Assembly (NCBI RefSeq): GCF_009769165.1
Contig: NZ_CP043476.1
Location: 4,347,001 to 4,411,000, forward strand
Source of the DNA: Xanthomonas hyacinthi
Lineage (GTDB): Bacteria > Pseudomonadota > Gammaproteobacteria > Xanthomonadales > Xanthomonadaceae
Direction of reading: 5' to 3'
DNA: 64,000 nucleotides
Part shown: one piece after another, positions 9,071 through 18,104 of the stretch
Layout of the letters: each line of letters opens with the position of its first letter
Numbering within the stretch: position 1 is the first letter of the stretch
Notes under the pieces: model-generated
The model's input: the letters and a program-made list of their open reading frames with translations, nothing else
Told to the model about the DNA's origin: nothing
Databases searched by the model: none
Made by a program: the position numbers and the translations under genes

Positions 9071-9483
9071 TTGTCCTTGCGCAGCTTCTGTGCCAGCAAC
9101 TGGGCGAAATCGGGGAGGTGCCTGAGCTGCCTGAGGTCCGGCAGCGACGACGGCGGCGCTTGCGGCAGCGGCTCGGGCAGGTGATGCAAGCTGCGAACCC
9201 CGCCCGCCGACACGCCCAGCAGCAGCTGCTCGCCGTTGACCTCGACCACCACCACGCGCTCCTTGGCGCCGACCGCCAGGCTGGCCACCACGCGCAGGCC
9301 TTCGGCCGGGCGGAAGCCGCTGCCGGGCAGGCGCTTGAGCACCCAGGCCATGGCCAGGATCAGCCCCAGCACCAGCAACAGGGCGAACACCGCACCGAGC
9401 AGACTGGGCGGCGAGGGCGCGGCGCTGCCGACGCCCGAAGCGGACCTGGCCGCCTGGGTGGCGGCGGCGAGCAATAGGCTCAC
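9067..9483 (-). CDS. fliO: FliO flagellar assembly protein
   Basis: Membrane scaffold that assists FliP oligomerisation. It is 138 residues with one membrane segment near residues 28-50 (LLGAVFALLLVLGLILAMAWVL) followed by a basic patch and a small beta-rich cytoplasmic domain (VAVGAKERVVVVEVNGEQLLLGVS in the reading), typical of FliO. It lies between fliN and fliP and overlaps both by four bases. FliO is poorly conserved, so context adds much of the confidence. Confidence 0.9.
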   Translation of the reverse strand: MSLLLAAATQAARSASGVGSAAPSPPSLLGAVFALLLVLGLILAMAWVLKRLPGSGFRPAEGLRVVASLAVGAKERVVVVEVNGEQLLLGVSAGGVRSLHHLPEPLPQAPPSSLPDLRQLRHLPDFAQLLAQKLRKDK

Positions 9484-9818
9484 CGCAGTCTCCGGATGCG
9501 TTCGCTGGGGCTGACCACGTCGGTCAGGCGCACACCGAAGCGGTCGTTGATCGTCACCACCTCGCCGTGCGCGATCAGGGTGCCGTTGACGTACACGTCC
9601 AGCGGCTCGCCGGCGCCGCGCTCCAGTTCCACCACCGAACCCTGGTTGAGCTGCAGCAGGTTGCGGATCGGAATGCGGTTGCGCCCGACTTCCAGCGACA
9701 GGGTCACCGGCACGTCCAGGATCATGTCCAGATTCAGCTCGTTGCCGTCGCTGCCGGCCTCCGGCTGCAGGCTGTCGAACTGGGCCGGGACCGGCTCGGG
9801 GATTTCGTTCTGGCTCAT
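9480..9818 (-). CDS. fliN: FliN flagellar switch protein
   Basis: Switch/C-ring component that with FliM sets the direction of rotation and helps localise the export ATPase. It is 112 residues, with the SpoA domain in the C-terminal two thirds: LDVPVTLSLEVGRNRIPIRNLL, then GSVVELERGAGEPLDVYVNG and GEVVTINDRFGVRLTDVVSP (each a conserved SpoA strand). The ATG at 9818 overlaps the fliM stop as ATGA. The much longer in-frame reading upstream is a shadow of fliM. Confidence 0.96.
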   Translation of the reverse strand: MSQNEIPEPVPAQFDSLQPEAGSDGNELNLDMILDVPVTLSLEVGRNRIPIRNLLQLNQGSVVELERGAGEPLDVYVNGTLIAHGEVVTINDRFGVRLTDVVSPSERIRRLR

Positions 9819-10822
9819 GACGCGTCTTCCTGAAGGGCGGGGCGGCGGCGCAGCGCGCCCGGGGGTTGAGTCGAAGTGATCTTCACCGCGTTCTGGCCGC
9901 GCGAGATGCCGAACTCGCCGGTGAACACCGGGATGTTCTCCACGCACAGCGGCACGTGCTTGGGCAGCTCGATCGGCAGCACGTCGCCGATCTTCAGCCG
10001 GGTCAGCTCGCGCAAGGTCATCTGCTTCTGCGCCAGCACGCTGGAGATGGTGACCTCGGCGGTGTTGAGCTGCTCGCGCAGCATGATGTTCCAGCTCTCG
10101 TCGCGGTCCACGCGGTCGCTCTGGATGCCGGCATCGAGCAGCTCGCGGATCGGCTCCAGCATCGAATACGGCAGGGTGATGTGGATCTCGCCGCCGCCGC
10201 CTTCCAGCTCCACGTGGAAGCGGCTGACCACCACGTACTCGCGCGGGGTGACGATGTTGGCGAAGTGCGGGTTGACCTCGGAATTGAGGTACTCGAACTC
10301 CACTTCCATCACCGGCGCCCAGGCCTCGTGCAGGTCGGCGAAGGTCTGCTTGAGCATCAGCTGGATCACCCGCATCTCGGTCGGGGTGAATTCGCGGCCT
10401 TCGATGCGGGTGGGGTAGCGGCCGTCGCCGCCGAAGAAGTTGTCGACCACGGTGAACACCAGGGTCGGCTCGAACACGATCAGGCCGGTGCCGCGCAGCG
10501 GCTTGAACTTGATCAGGTTCAGGTTGCTCGGCACGTACAGCGAGTGCATGTAGTCGTTGAACTTGATCAGGTCGATGCCGCGCACCGACAGGTCGGCCGA
10601 GCGCCGGATCAGGTTGAACAGGCCGATCCGCCACAGCCGCGCGAAGCGCTCGTTGACCATCTCCAGGGTCGGCATGCGCCCGCGGATGATCCGGTCCTGG
10701 CTGGAGAAGTCGTACTGGCGGGCTTCGCCCGGCGCCGGCGGCGCCGGTCCGGTGTCCACCGCGCCGGCATCGACGCCATGCAGCAGCGCATCGATCTCGT
10801 CTTGGGAAAGCAGGTCGGTCAT
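9815..10822 (-). CDS. fliM: FliM flagellar switch protein
   Basis: C-ring protein that binds phosphorylated CheY. The N-terminal CheY-binding motif LSQDEIDALL is at residues 5-14, the middle CheC-like domain includes GGDGRYPTRIEGREFTPTE, and the C-terminal SpoA domain contains LKIGDVLPIELPKHVPL. Length is 335 residues. The gene is 12 bases downstream of fliL and overlaps fliN by four bases, so it sits inside the fliL operon. Confidence 0.97.
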   Translation of the reverse strand: MTDLLSQDEIDALLHGVDAGAVDTGPAPPAPGEARQYDFSSQDRIIRGRMPTLEMVNERFARLWRIGLFNLIRRSADLSVRGIDLIKFNDYMHSLYVPSNLNLIKFKPLRGTGLIVFEPTLVFTVVDNFFGGDGRYPTRIEGREFTPTEMRVIQLMLKQTFADLHEAWAPVMEVEFEYLNSEVNPHFANIVTPREYVVVSRFHVELEGGGGEIHITLPYSMLEPIRELLDAGIQSDRVDRDESWNIMLREQLNTAEVTISSVLAQKQMTLRELTRLKIGDVLPIELPKHVPLCVENIPVFTGEFGISRGQNAVKITSTQPPGALRRRPALQEDAS

Positions 10823-10834
10823 CGCGGCGGCGCC

Positions 10835-11371
10835 TTACTGGGTCACGAAGCTGGTGAACAGCAGGTCTTCCACGCACTTCTTGCCGGTCTCGGCGCTCAT
10901 CAGCTTCTGCGCGTCGGCCAGCGCCGCGGCCTGCAGTTTCTTGCGTCCGGCGAGGTCGGCGATGTCCTGCGCCTGCACCTGCGAGAACAGCATCAGCAGG
11001 TGCGCGCGGATCGCCGGGGCGTTCTCGCTGATCAGCTTCAGTTCTTCCGGGTCGCGGGTCATCAGCTGCACTTCCATCTGCAGGTAGTGCGGGCCGTCGT
11101 CCGGGCTGCCGTTGAGGTTGACCACGAACGCCGGATCCATTGCGAAGTACTGCGCCGGCTTGGGCAGCTCGGCGGTCTTGGCCGCGGCCTTGGCGTGCGC
11201 GGGGTCTGGCTTCTTCAGGAAGAACCAGGCGCCGGCGCCGCCGCCGCCCAGCACCAGCACCGCCGCGGCGACGACGATCAGCAGCTTCTTCTTCGACTTG
11301 CCGCCCTGCGGGGCCTCTTTGGCGTCCTTGGCGTCGGCGGATTTCTTCGATTTGTCGGCTGCTGCTGCCAC
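10835..11371 (-). CDS. fliL: FliL basal-body-associated protein
   Basis: Single-pass inner-membrane protein that surrounds the stator and affects torque. It is 178 residues: a Lys-rich cytoplasmic N-terminus, a membrane helix at about residues 29-52 (KLLIVVAAAVLVLGGGGAGAWFF), and a periplasmic domain with YFAMDPAFVVNLNG and YLQMEVQLMTRDPEEL. It is the first gene of the fliL-M-N-O-P-Q-R unit, with a sigma-54 promoter 38 bases upstream of its ATG. Confidence 0.95.
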   Translation of the reverse strand: MAAAADKSKKSADAKDAKEAPQGGKSKKKLLIVVAAAVLVLGGGGAGAWFFLKKPDPAHAKAAAKTAELPKPAQYFAMDPAFVVNLNGSPDDGPHYLQMEVQLMTRDPEELKLISENAPAIRAHLLMLFSQVQAQDIADLAGRKKLQAAALADAQKLMSAETGKKCVEDLLFTSFVTQ

Positions 11372-11408
11372 GGATTGGCTCCTTGAAGGGGGACTCTGCC
11401 CCTAAGGA

Positions 11409-11424
11409 TGCAATCGGTGTGCCG
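11409..11424 (-). promoter_or_regulatory. Sigma-54 promoter of fliL
   Basis: The minus strand reads CGGCACACCGATTGCA, with GG-N10-GC spacing. It is almost identical over the element to the fliE promoter at 18506-18521, including flanking bases, suggesting both respond in the same way to FleQ and RpoN2. Confidence 0.85.
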
Positions 11425-11486
11425 AAACGGCATGGGGGGCTTGCCGGATATTTGACGGTGGCGTTCGATGCCGCTGCCGCGGCCGT

Positions 11487-11556
11487 TTGTGGGAGGGGCT
11501 TCAGCCCCGACGGGCTTCACCGGCGAAGCCCGTCGGGGCTGAAGCCCCTCCCACAA
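11487..11556. repeat. Perfect 32-bp-arm palindrome (REP-type) between fliL and fliK
   Basis: Left arm 11487-11518 and right arm 11525-11556 are exact reverse complements around the six-base loop ACCGGC. The arm begins TTGTGGGAGGGGCTTCAGCC and continues to the CGACGGGCTTC end. The TGGGAGGGGCTTCAGCCCCGAC type of sequence is, from general knowledge, an abundant extragenic palindrome in Xanthomonas and Stenotrophomonas. It lies after the fliK stop and before the fliL promoter, so it could stop readthrough or protect the upstream 3' end. Confidence 0.9.
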
Positions 11557-11597
11557 GATGCGGTGCGCGCCTGCGCAGCCGCGGCGGCGCTCCCAGC

Positions 11598-12923
11598 CTA
11601 CGCGTAGGCGTCGAGCAGGCCGCGCTGGCGCAGCACCGCTGCCGGAATCCCGACGCTGCCCAGCAGGTCCTCGCCGGCATCGCCGGCGCCCGCCGTGGCG
11701 CCGTGCGGGGTGTTGTTCTGGGACGCGTGTTGCTGCTGCTGGCCCACGTCCGCCTGGCCGAGCTGGAAGCCGTGCTGGCCGAGCATGTCGCGCAGCCGCG
11801 GCAGGCTGTTCTCCAGCGCCTGGCGCACTTCCGGCTGGGCGCTGCTGAAGCTGGCGTTGACCTGGTCGCCGCTCAGGTGCAGGCGCACTTCGACCGGGCC
11901 CAGCTCGGCAGGACTGAGCTTGATGTGCGCGTGGCCGATCTTCTGGTCCGCCAGCCAGCTCATGCGCGAACCCAGTTCGTCGTCGAAGTTGTCGCCGTGC
12001 AGGTTCGGCGTGGGGGTCGGCGAGCCGGTGAACGGCGCGGCGCCGTCCACGCTGCGCGACGGCGCATGGATCCCGGCCGGCGCCAGCAGGTTGACCGGAT
12101 CGGCGGCGGTGCTGGCGACGTCGCTGCCGCTGTCGCTGCTCTTGTCCGCGGCGCTCGCCAGCGCGGCCAGCGCGGCGACCGGTGCCGCGGCGTCGCCGCC
12201 GCTGGCCGCCTGCGCCGCGGCCCCGGCGACCTGCGCCAGCATGCCGCCGAAGCCGCCGGGGGCGCTGGCGCTGGCGCCGGCGCCGGCCGCGGTCGGCGCG
12301 GCGGCGCTCGCAGCCGCACCGGCGCCAGCGCTGTCGGTGCCGGCCGCGGCCGCCAGGGTGTCGCCGCCGAGCAGCGCGGCCACGCCCTGGGCGGCGGCAC
12401 CGGCGACGCCGATCGCCAAGCCGGCCGCGCCCAGCGGACCGGTGCTGGCCGCGGGCAGCGCCGCGCCGAGCGCCGGCAACAGACTCAGGCCGATGCCGGC
12501 CAGGCCGGCCGGCGGCCAGCCGGCGTCTTGCTCGCTGTCCTCGCCCTGCTTGGGGTCGGCCTTGGCGCTCTTGGCCGGCGCTTTGGCCGGGGCTTTGGAC
12601 TCGTCGCTGCTCTTCTGGTTGTCGCGTGCGGCCTGGTTGCCGGCCTGCGCGCTGCGCGCCGGCTCGCTGGCGTTGTCTTGCTCGCTCTGCGGGCGCTTGG
12701 CTGCCGCGTCCTTGTCGGTCGCGTCCTTGTCGGTCGCCGCCTGCTGCGGTTTGTTGGGGTTCGGCCGCGGCGCCGGCTTGGGTGCGGCGCGCTGGGTGTC
12801 GTCGTTGCCGAGCAGTTTGGCGAAGTCCTGGCCGTCGCCGCGGTCCTGGTCCTGCGTGTCGGCGCCGCCGCCGAGCCGGCCGGTGCGGGCGCTGCCGCCC
12901 AGCGCGGAAAGTGGGTTGCTCAT
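11598..12923 (-). CDS. fliK: FliK hook-length control protein
   Basis: Secreted molecular ruler that senses hook length and triggers the FlhB switch. It is 441 residues. The C-terminal Flg_hook domain has the signature LSPAELGPVEVRL followed by LPRLRDMLGQHGFQL. The N-terminal part is a long low-complexity ruler rich in Ala, Pro, Gly and Lys/Asp, including a KDATDKDAAAK stretch. The ATG at 12923 overlaps the fliJ stop (ATGA). The longer upstream reading overlaps fliJ in another frame and is rejected. Confidence 0.93.
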   Translation of the reverse strand: MSNPLSALGGSARTGRLGGGADTQDQDRGDGQDFAKLLGNDDTQRAAPKPAPRPNPNKPQQAATDKDATDKDAAAKRPQSEQDNASEPARSAQAGNQAARDNQKSSDESKAPAKAPAKSAKADPKQGEDSEQDAGWPPAGLAGIGLSLLPALGAALPAASTGPLGAAGLAIGVAGAAAQGVAALLGGDTLAAAAGTDSAGAGAAASAAAPTAAGAGASASAPGGFGGMLAQVAGAAAQAASGGDAAAPVAALAALASAADKSSDSGSDVASTAADPVNLLAPAGIHAPSRSVDGAAPFTGSPTPTPNLHGDNFDDELGSRMSWLADQKIGHAHIKLSPAELGPVEVRLHLSGDQVNASFSSAQPEVRQALENSLPRLRDMLGQHGFQLGQADVGQQQQHASQNNTPHGATAGAGDAGEDLLGSVGIPAAVLRQRGLLDAYA

Positions 12924-13387
12924 CGGCTGTCCCCGTTGTCGTTGTCGCTGTCGGCCGCGGCCACCGCCAGGCGCACCCGGCGCGCGCCGAGGTCGTCCAT
13001 CTCGCGCTGGCTGCGGCGGTCGTCGACCTTGCGTTCCTGGGCGCGGTAGCTGGCCGCCAGCTGCTCCAATACCTGCTTGTCGCGGCTGGCCAGCAGCAAG
13101 CGGCTGCGTTCCATCTCCACCTTCTCGCGGTTGCGGTCCACGGTCTGGCACTGCTGCTGCACCGCGCTCTCCAGGCGGTCCAGGAACGCGCGGCGGTTGG
13201 CCAGTTGCGCCAGGCTGGTCGCGGCCATCTGGCTGTTGGCGTATTCCTCGGCGTAGCAGCGCAGTTCTTCCAGCCGCGACTCGTGGGTCGCCAGCGCGCG
13301 CTGGCGCTCGGCCAGGTCGCGGGCGACCTCGTCCTCGTGCTGCTGGGCGCGGCGGAGCAGGGGATCGAGACGCTGTGATTGCATCAT
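12920..13387 (-). CDS. fliJ: FliJ export chaperone-escort protein
   Basis: Small coiled-coil protein that inserts into the FliI ATPase hexamer and links it to FlhA. It is 155 residues and nearly all predicted helical, with heptad-like charged runs (DEVARDLAERQRALATHESRLEEL and RNREKVEMERSRLLLASRDKQ, each within the long coil). Two adjacent start codons (13387 and 13384) are possible. It is three bases downstream of fliI. Confidence 0.9.
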   Translation of the reverse strand: MMQSQRLDPLLRRAQQHEDEVARDLAERQRALATHESRLEELRCYAEEYANSQMAATSLAQLANRRAFLDRLESAVQQQCQTVDRNREKVEMERSRLLLASRDKQVLEQLAASYRAQERKVDDRRSQREMDDLGARRVRLAVAAADSDNDNGDSR

Positions 13388-13390
13388 GGC

Positions 13391-14767
13391 TTAGTTCTCA
13401 CGTTCGACCAGCCGCTTCAGGGCGGCCTGGCTGTGGGGTAGATCTGCGGCCTTGGCGACATCCTGTCCGAGGAATTCCATGATCTCCGGCCAGCGCTCCA
13501 GCGCTTCGTCCACGGCCGCATCGTTACCGCGCTGGTAGGCGCCGATGGTGATCAGGTCGCGGTTGGACGAGTACGCCGAGACCAGCCGCTTCAGCGCGCG
13601 GATGCGCAGCCGCCACGGCTCGTCGGCGATGTCCTGGACCACGCGGCTGACCGAGGATTCCACGTCGATGGCCGGATACAGGCCGCTGTCGGCGACGCGC
13701 CGCGACAGCAGGATGTGGCCGTCGAGGATGGCGCGGGCGGCGTCGGCGATCGGGTCCTGCGGATCGTCGCCTTCGGTCAGCACGGTGTAGAAGGCGGTGA
13801 TCGAGCCGCGGCCCTTGGCGCCGTTGCCGGCGCGCTCGACCAGCGCCGGCAGCTTGGCGAACACCGACGGCGGGTAGCCGCGGGTGGTCGGCGGCTCGCC
13901 CACCGACAGGCCGATCTCGCGCTGCGCCTGGGCGAAGCGGGTCAGCGAGTCCATCAGCAGCAGCACGTTCAGGCCCTGGTCGCGGAACCATTCGGCGATC
14001 GCGGTGGCGCGGTAGGCGCCGTGCAGGCGCGCCAGCGGCGGGCGGTCGGCCGGCGCGGCCACCACCACCGCGCGGCGCAGGCCTTCCTCGCCCAGCGTGG
14101 TTTCGACGAAATCGCGCACTTCGCGGCCGCGTTCGCCGATCAGCCCGACCACGATCACGTCGGCGGCGGTGTAGCGGGTCATCATCCCGAGCAGGGTGGA
14201 CTTGCCGACGCCGGAGCCGGCGAACAGGCCCACGCGCTGGCCGCGGCCGATCGGCAGCAGTGCGTTGATCGCGCGCACGCCCACGTCCAGCGGGGTGGTG
14301 ATCGGCTCGCGCGCCAGCGGGTTGATCGACACGCCGGCCATGCCGACCGAGCCTTCGGCGCGGATCGCGCCCTTGCCGTCCAGCGGCACGCCGTCCGAGT
14401 CGATGACCCGGCCGAGCAGGCCTTCGCCCACTTCCACGCCGCCGCGGCGGCGCACCGGCACCACCCGTGCGTTGGGCAGCAGGCCGTGGGTTTCGGCGCT
14501 GGGCATCAGCGAGGTGCGCTCGCCGGAGAAGCCGACCACCTCGGCATCGACCCAGCCGCCGTCGACCTCGACCCTGCAGGTGGCGCCCATCGGCGCCTCG
14601 CAGCCGACCGCTTCCAGGGTCAGCCCGACCGCGCGGCGCAGGATGCCTTCGCGGATCAGGCCGCGGCCGGCGGCGGCGTCGAGCCCGAGCCTGCCCAGGC
14701 GCGAGGCCAGGCGCAGATTGCGCGCGTCCAGCCAGTCGCCCGGATGGGTGCCGGACAGCGCGCTCAC
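13391..14767 (-). CDS. fliI: FliI flagellum-specific ATPase
   Basis: Hexameric F1-beta-like ATPase that prepares export substrates. Walker A GSGVGKST is at residues about 184-191, and Walker B lies in LNVLLLMDSLTRFAQAQREI. The family run LSVGEPPTTRGYPPSVFAKLP follows. Length is 458 residues, normal for FliI. It overlaps fliH by four bases (ATGA), so the ATPase and its regulator are translationally coupled. Confidence 0.97.
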   Translation of the reverse strand: MSALSGTHPGDWLDARNLRLASRLGRLGLDAAAGRGLIREGILRRAVGLTLEAVGCEAPMGATCRVEVDGGWVDAEVVGFSGERTSLMPSAETHGLLPNARVVPVRRRGGVEVGEGLLGRVIDSDGVPLDGKGAIRAEGSVGMAGVSINPLAREPITTPLDVGVRAINALLPIGRGQRVGLFAGSGVGKSTLLGMMTRYTAADVIVVGLIGERGREVRDFVETTLGEEGLRRAVVVAAPADRPPLARLHGAYRATAIAEWFRDQGLNVLLLMDSLTRFAQAQREIGLSVGEPPTTRGYPPSVFAKLPALVERAGNGAKGRGSITAFYTVLTEGDDPQDPIADAARAILDGHILLSRRVADSGLYPAIDVESSVSRVVQDIADEPWRLRIRALKRLVSAYSSNRDLITIGAYQRGNDAAVDEALERWPEIMEFLGQDVAKAADLPHSQAALKRLVEREN

Positions 14768-15384
14768 AGGCCCGCTCCGGACTTGCGCATCACCGTCTCC
14801 AGCGCCGCGCGCAGGCGCGCTTCCAGGGTGCCGTCGATGCGCACCGCTTCGGCATGCACGCGCAGGTCGCCGCGGCTCAGGGTCAGGTCCGGCACCAGCC
14901 GGGTGCCGTCGGCCATCAACGCCAGCAGCGGGGTCAGCGCGGCGATGTCGTCCGGGTGCAGGCGCACCTCGACCTCGCGGCGCGCGCCGCCGACCGCGTC
15001 CAGCGCCTCGCCGACCAGGTCCGCCAGCAGCGCCGGATCGGCCTCGTAGGCGCGTCCGACCAGGCTGCCGGCGATGCGCACGGCCAGTTCGCCGAGCGCG
15101 CCGACCACTTCGTTCTCCAGTCGCGCCAGCGGCCGCGAGAAATTGTCCAGGATGCCTTCGATCTGCGCGGTCAGGCGGCGGATCTCGGCCTGGCCCTGGG
15201 CCAGGCCCTCGCTGTGGCCGCGCTCGAAGCCTTCGTGCTGTGCGGCCGCCTCGATCGCCTGGATGTCTTCCAGGGTCGGCGGGCGCAGCACCGGTTCTTC
15301 GGGCAGCTGCTCCTCGTCCTGCTGCACCGGCAGCGGGGCCGCATCGAGTTCGGGCGCCAGCCAGCGCACCACGTTGCCGCTCAT
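14764..15384 (-). CDS. fliH: FliH regulator of the export ATPase
   Basis: Peripheral stalk-like protein that binds FliI and anchors it to the C-ring. It is 206 residues. An acidic N-terminus is followed by the Gly-rich segment GFERGHSEGLAQGQAEIRR (GxxxG-type repeats typical of FliH), a helical region and the C-terminal V-ATPase-E-like domain with VEVRLHPDDIAAL. It overlaps fliG and fliI by four bases each. Confidence 0.94.
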   Translation of the reverse strand: MSGNVVRWLAPELDAAPLPVQQDEEQLPEEPVLRPPTLEDIQAIEAAAQHEGFERGHSEGLAQGQAEIRRLTAQIEGILDNFSRPLARLENEVVGALGELAVRIAGSLVGRAYEADPALLADLVGEALDAVGGARREVEVRLHPDDIAALTPLLALMADGTRLVPDLTLSRGDLRVHAEAVRIDGTLEARLRAALETVMRKSGAGL

Positions 15385-16391
15385 ACCATCGCCTCCGCGC
15401 CGGTGCCGCCGAGGCTGATCACGCCCTCATCGGCCAGCCGCCGCACGATCGTCAGGATTTCCTTCTGCGCGCCTTCCACGTCGGCCAGGCGCACCGGACC
15501 GCGCGCCTCCATGTCCTCGAGCAGGATCTCGGCGGCGCGCTGCGACATGTTCTTGGTGATCTTCTCGCGCACCTTGATGTCGGCGCCGCGCAGGGCCAGG
15601 CCGAGGCGATCGCCGCTGACTTCGCGCAGCAGAGTCTGCAGCGCGCGGTCTTCCAGCTCGACCAGGTTGTCGAACACGAACATCAGGTCCTGGATGCGGA
15701 TGCTGAGTTCGGCGTCGATCTTGCTGATCGCCGCCAGCACGCCCTGGTCCTGGCCGCTGTCCATGAAGTTGAGGATGTTGGCGGCGACCTTGACCCCGCC
15801 GACGTTGGACGACTTCAGGTTTTGGTTGCCGGCGAACTGCCGCTCCATGATCTCGTTGAGTTCGTTCAGCGCGTTCGGCGGGATGCCGTCGAGGGTGGCG
15901 ATGCGCATCAGCACGTCGGCGCGCACGCGCTCGGGCAGGATCTTCAGCGCCTCGGCGGCCTGGTCGCTGTCCAGGTGCGCCATGACGATGGCGATGATCT
16001 GCGGGTGCTCGTTGCGCACCAGGTCGGCGACCGCGCGCGGGTCCATCCACTTCAGCGTGTCCAGGCCGGTGGTGTTGCGGCCGAGCAGGATGCGGTCGAT
16101 CAGGTTGCCGGCCTTGTCCGCGCCCAGCGCCTGCACCAGCACGTTGCGGATGTAGTCGTCGGCGCCCACGCCCAGCGAGGTCTTGCTGCCGAGTTCGTTG
16201 TTGAACTCGTCCATGACCTTCTCGACCTGGTCGCGCGAGATGCCGCTCATGGTGGCCATGGCGATGCCGATCTTCTGCACCTCCTTGGGGTCCATGTGCT
16301 TGAGCACTTCGGCCGCATCGCTTTCGCCGAGCGACAGCAGCAGCACCGCGGCGCGCTGGGTCCCGTTCATCGCAGCTGCATCAGGCTTCAC
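15381..16391 (-). CDS. fliG: FliG flagellar motor switch protein
   Basis: Rotor protein that joins the MS ring to the C ring and contacts the stator. It is 336 residues from the GTG at 16391, or 329 from the ATG at 16370. The core run is GTQRAAVLLLSLGESDAAEV, with the EHPQIIAIVMAHL segment in the middle domain and the C-terminal torque helix DLMFVFDNLVELEDRALQ. The GTG start lies inside the 3' end of fliF and is preceded by the purine-rich AAGGGATGGG. The internal ATG has a weaker upstream context but is the N-terminus seen in many homologues. Confidence 0.95.
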   Translation of the reverse strand: MKPDAAAMNGTQRAAVLLLSLGESDAAEVLKHMDPKEVQKIGIAMATMSGISRDQVEKVMDEFNNELGSKTSLGVGADDYIRNVLVQALGADKAGNLIDRILLGRNTTGLDTLKWMDPRAVADLVRNEHPQIIAIVMAHLDSDQAAEALKILPERVRADVLMRIATLDGIPPNALNELNEIMERQFAGNQNLKSSNVGGVKVAANILNFMDSGQDQGVLAAISKIDAELSIRIQDLMFVFDNLVELEDRALQTLLREVSGDRLGLALRGADIKVREKITKNMSQRAAEILLEDMEARGPVRLADVEGAQKEILTIVRRLADEGVISLGGTGAEAMV

Positions 16392-18093
16392 TGGCCACCC
16401 ATCCCTTCACGACTTGCGCGACACGCTTGGAATCCTGCTTGACCGCTTCGCGCGCCAGGCGCAGACGCTCCTCGTAGGCGTCGGGCAGGGCGATCGCGGC
16501 ACGGCTGCCGCTGCCGATGCTGGCGGTATCCTCGGCCATCGACGGCAGCAGCGGGTCCTCGTCGTTGAGCATCGACACGTTGGCGCTGTGCGGTTCGGAC
16601 TTGTCCTTGGTCTTGCTCCTGGCCGGCGCCGGGCCGGCGATCTGGCGCAGCGCCGGGCGCAGCACGCCGAACAGCAGGGCCAGCACCACCGCCGCGCCGA
16701 GCAGCAGGCGCAAGCCGTTCATCACCCGCGGATCTTCCCACCAACCCGGCTTGTCCGCCGCTTCCGGCGCTTCGCGCACGAACGGGGCATTCATCACCGA
16801 GACGGTGTCGCCGCGCTCGGCGTTGAAGCCGACCGCCTGCTTGACCAGGCCTTCGATGCGGGTCAGCTCGGCGGCGCTGAGCGCCTGCTCGACCATCTTG
16901 CCCTTGGCGCCCGGCCGCGGCACATGGTCGACCAGCACCGCCACCGACACCCGCTTGATCCGGCCCGGCGGCTGCCGGGTGTGCTGCAGGGTGCGGTCCA
17001 GCTCGTAGTTGCGGGTGGCGCTCTTGGAGCTTTCGGTCGGGGTCGCGGCGGCCGCCTGCTGGGTGTTGGCCGGGGTGGCGCCCGGGGTGCCGGCGGCGCC
17101 GGGCTGTCCCGGCGCGGCCGCGCCGGGCGGCGAATTGCTGGTCGCGCCGGGCACGCCCTGCGGGCCGCTCGCGGCGCTGCTGCTGTCGCTGACCTGCTCG
17201 CTGCGCAGCTTCGGCGGCTCGCCGTTGTATAGCTCGCGCGCTTCCTCGGTGACCGAGAAATCCATGTCCACGCTGACCTCCGGATTGACCCGGCCGGGGC
17301 CGGTCATCGGCTCCAGCAGCTCGCGGATGCGCTGGTTGTAGGAGCTTTCCTGGCGCCGCACCTGCTCGAACTGGGCCGCGTTCAGGGCCGCGTCGCTGTT
17401 CGGGTCGGCGATGGTCAGCATGCGCCCGCTCTGGTCGACCACGGTGACCCGCTGCGGGGTCAGGTCGGGGATGCTGGAGGCGACCATGTTGACGATCGCA
17501 TCGACCTGGTTGCGTTCCAGGGTGGTGCCGCCGCGCAGTTCCAGCACCACCGAGGCGCTGGCCACCTCGCGCTGGCGGGTGAACGCGCTGGGCTTGGGAA
17601 TGGCCAGGTGCACCCGCGCCTCGCGCACCGGGCGCAGGCTGGCGATGGTGCGCGCCAGTTCGGTCTCCAGCGCGTGCTGGTAGCGCGCGTTCTCGACAAA
17701 CTGGCTGACGCCGAAGCCCGGGTCCTTCTCCATGACCTCGAAGCCCATGTTGCCGCTGTCGGTCAGGCCGGAGCCGGCCAGCTTCAGCCGCGCGTCGTAG
17801 AGCTTGTCCTCCGGCACGGTGATCGCGCCGGTGGCATGGTCGAGCTTGAACGGGATCTGCGCGGTGCGCAGCAGGTCGGTGGCCTCGGCCGTGCCTTTTT
17901 CGTCCAGGCCGGTGTACAGCGGGGTGTAGGCGGGCTTCTGCGACCAGAAAAACACGAACAGGCCCGCGGCCACGGCCACCGCGATCATCGCCATCAAGCC
18001 GATGCGGCGGGTGATCTGCAGGCTCTGCAGGCGATCGAACCAGGCGCCTGCCTTTTCGCCGTTGAGGGTGTCTTTGCTGAGCGCAAGGGCCAT
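16381..18093 (-). CDS. fliF: FliF MS-ring protein
   Basis: Forms the inner-membrane MS ring on which the flagellum assembles. It is 570 residues with two membrane segments, at about residues 31-50 (IGLMAMIAVAVAAGLFVFFW) and 455-475 (RLLLGAAVVLALLFGVL). Between them are the YscJ-like ring-building motifs, with PLYTGLDEKGTAEATDLL and ARVHLAIPKPSAF, and a Gly/Ala/Pro-rich loop at about residues 300-350. The C-terminus binds FliG. It starts 11 bases after fliE. Confidence 0.97.
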   Translation of the reverse strand: MALALSKDTLNGEKAGAWFDRLQSLQITRRIGLMAMIAVAVAAGLFVFFWSQKPAYTPLYTGLDEKGTAEATDLLRTAQIPFKLDHATGAITVPEDKLYDARLKLAGSGLTDSGNMGFEVMEKDPGFGVSQFVENARYQHALETELARTIASLRPVREARVHLAIPKPSAFTRQREVASASVVLELRGGTTLERNQVDAIVNMVASSIPDLTPQRVTVVDQSGRMLTIADPNSDAALNAAQFEQVRRQESSYNQRIRELLEPMTGPGRVNPEVSVDMDFSVTEEARELYNGEPPKLRSEQVSDSSSAASGPQGVPGATSNSPPGAAAPGQPGAAGTPGATPANTQQAAAATPTESSKSATRNYELDRTLQHTRQPPGRIKRVSVAVLVDHVPRPGAKGKMVEQALSAAELTRIEGLVKQAVGFNAERGDTVSVMNAPFVREAPEAADKPGWWEDPRVMNGLRLLLGAAVVLALLFGVLRPALRQIAGPAPARSKTKDKSEPHSANVSMLNDEDPLLPSMAEDTASIGSGSRAAIALPDAYEERLRLAREAVKQDSKRVAQVVKGWVASEA

Positions 18094-18104
18094 CGTCGTC
18101 TACC

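Noticed and set aside
11487..11556. Palindrome considered as a CRISPR repeat or attachment site
   Set aside because: Only one copy with exact arms and a six-base loop; no array or spacers and no integrase nearby.
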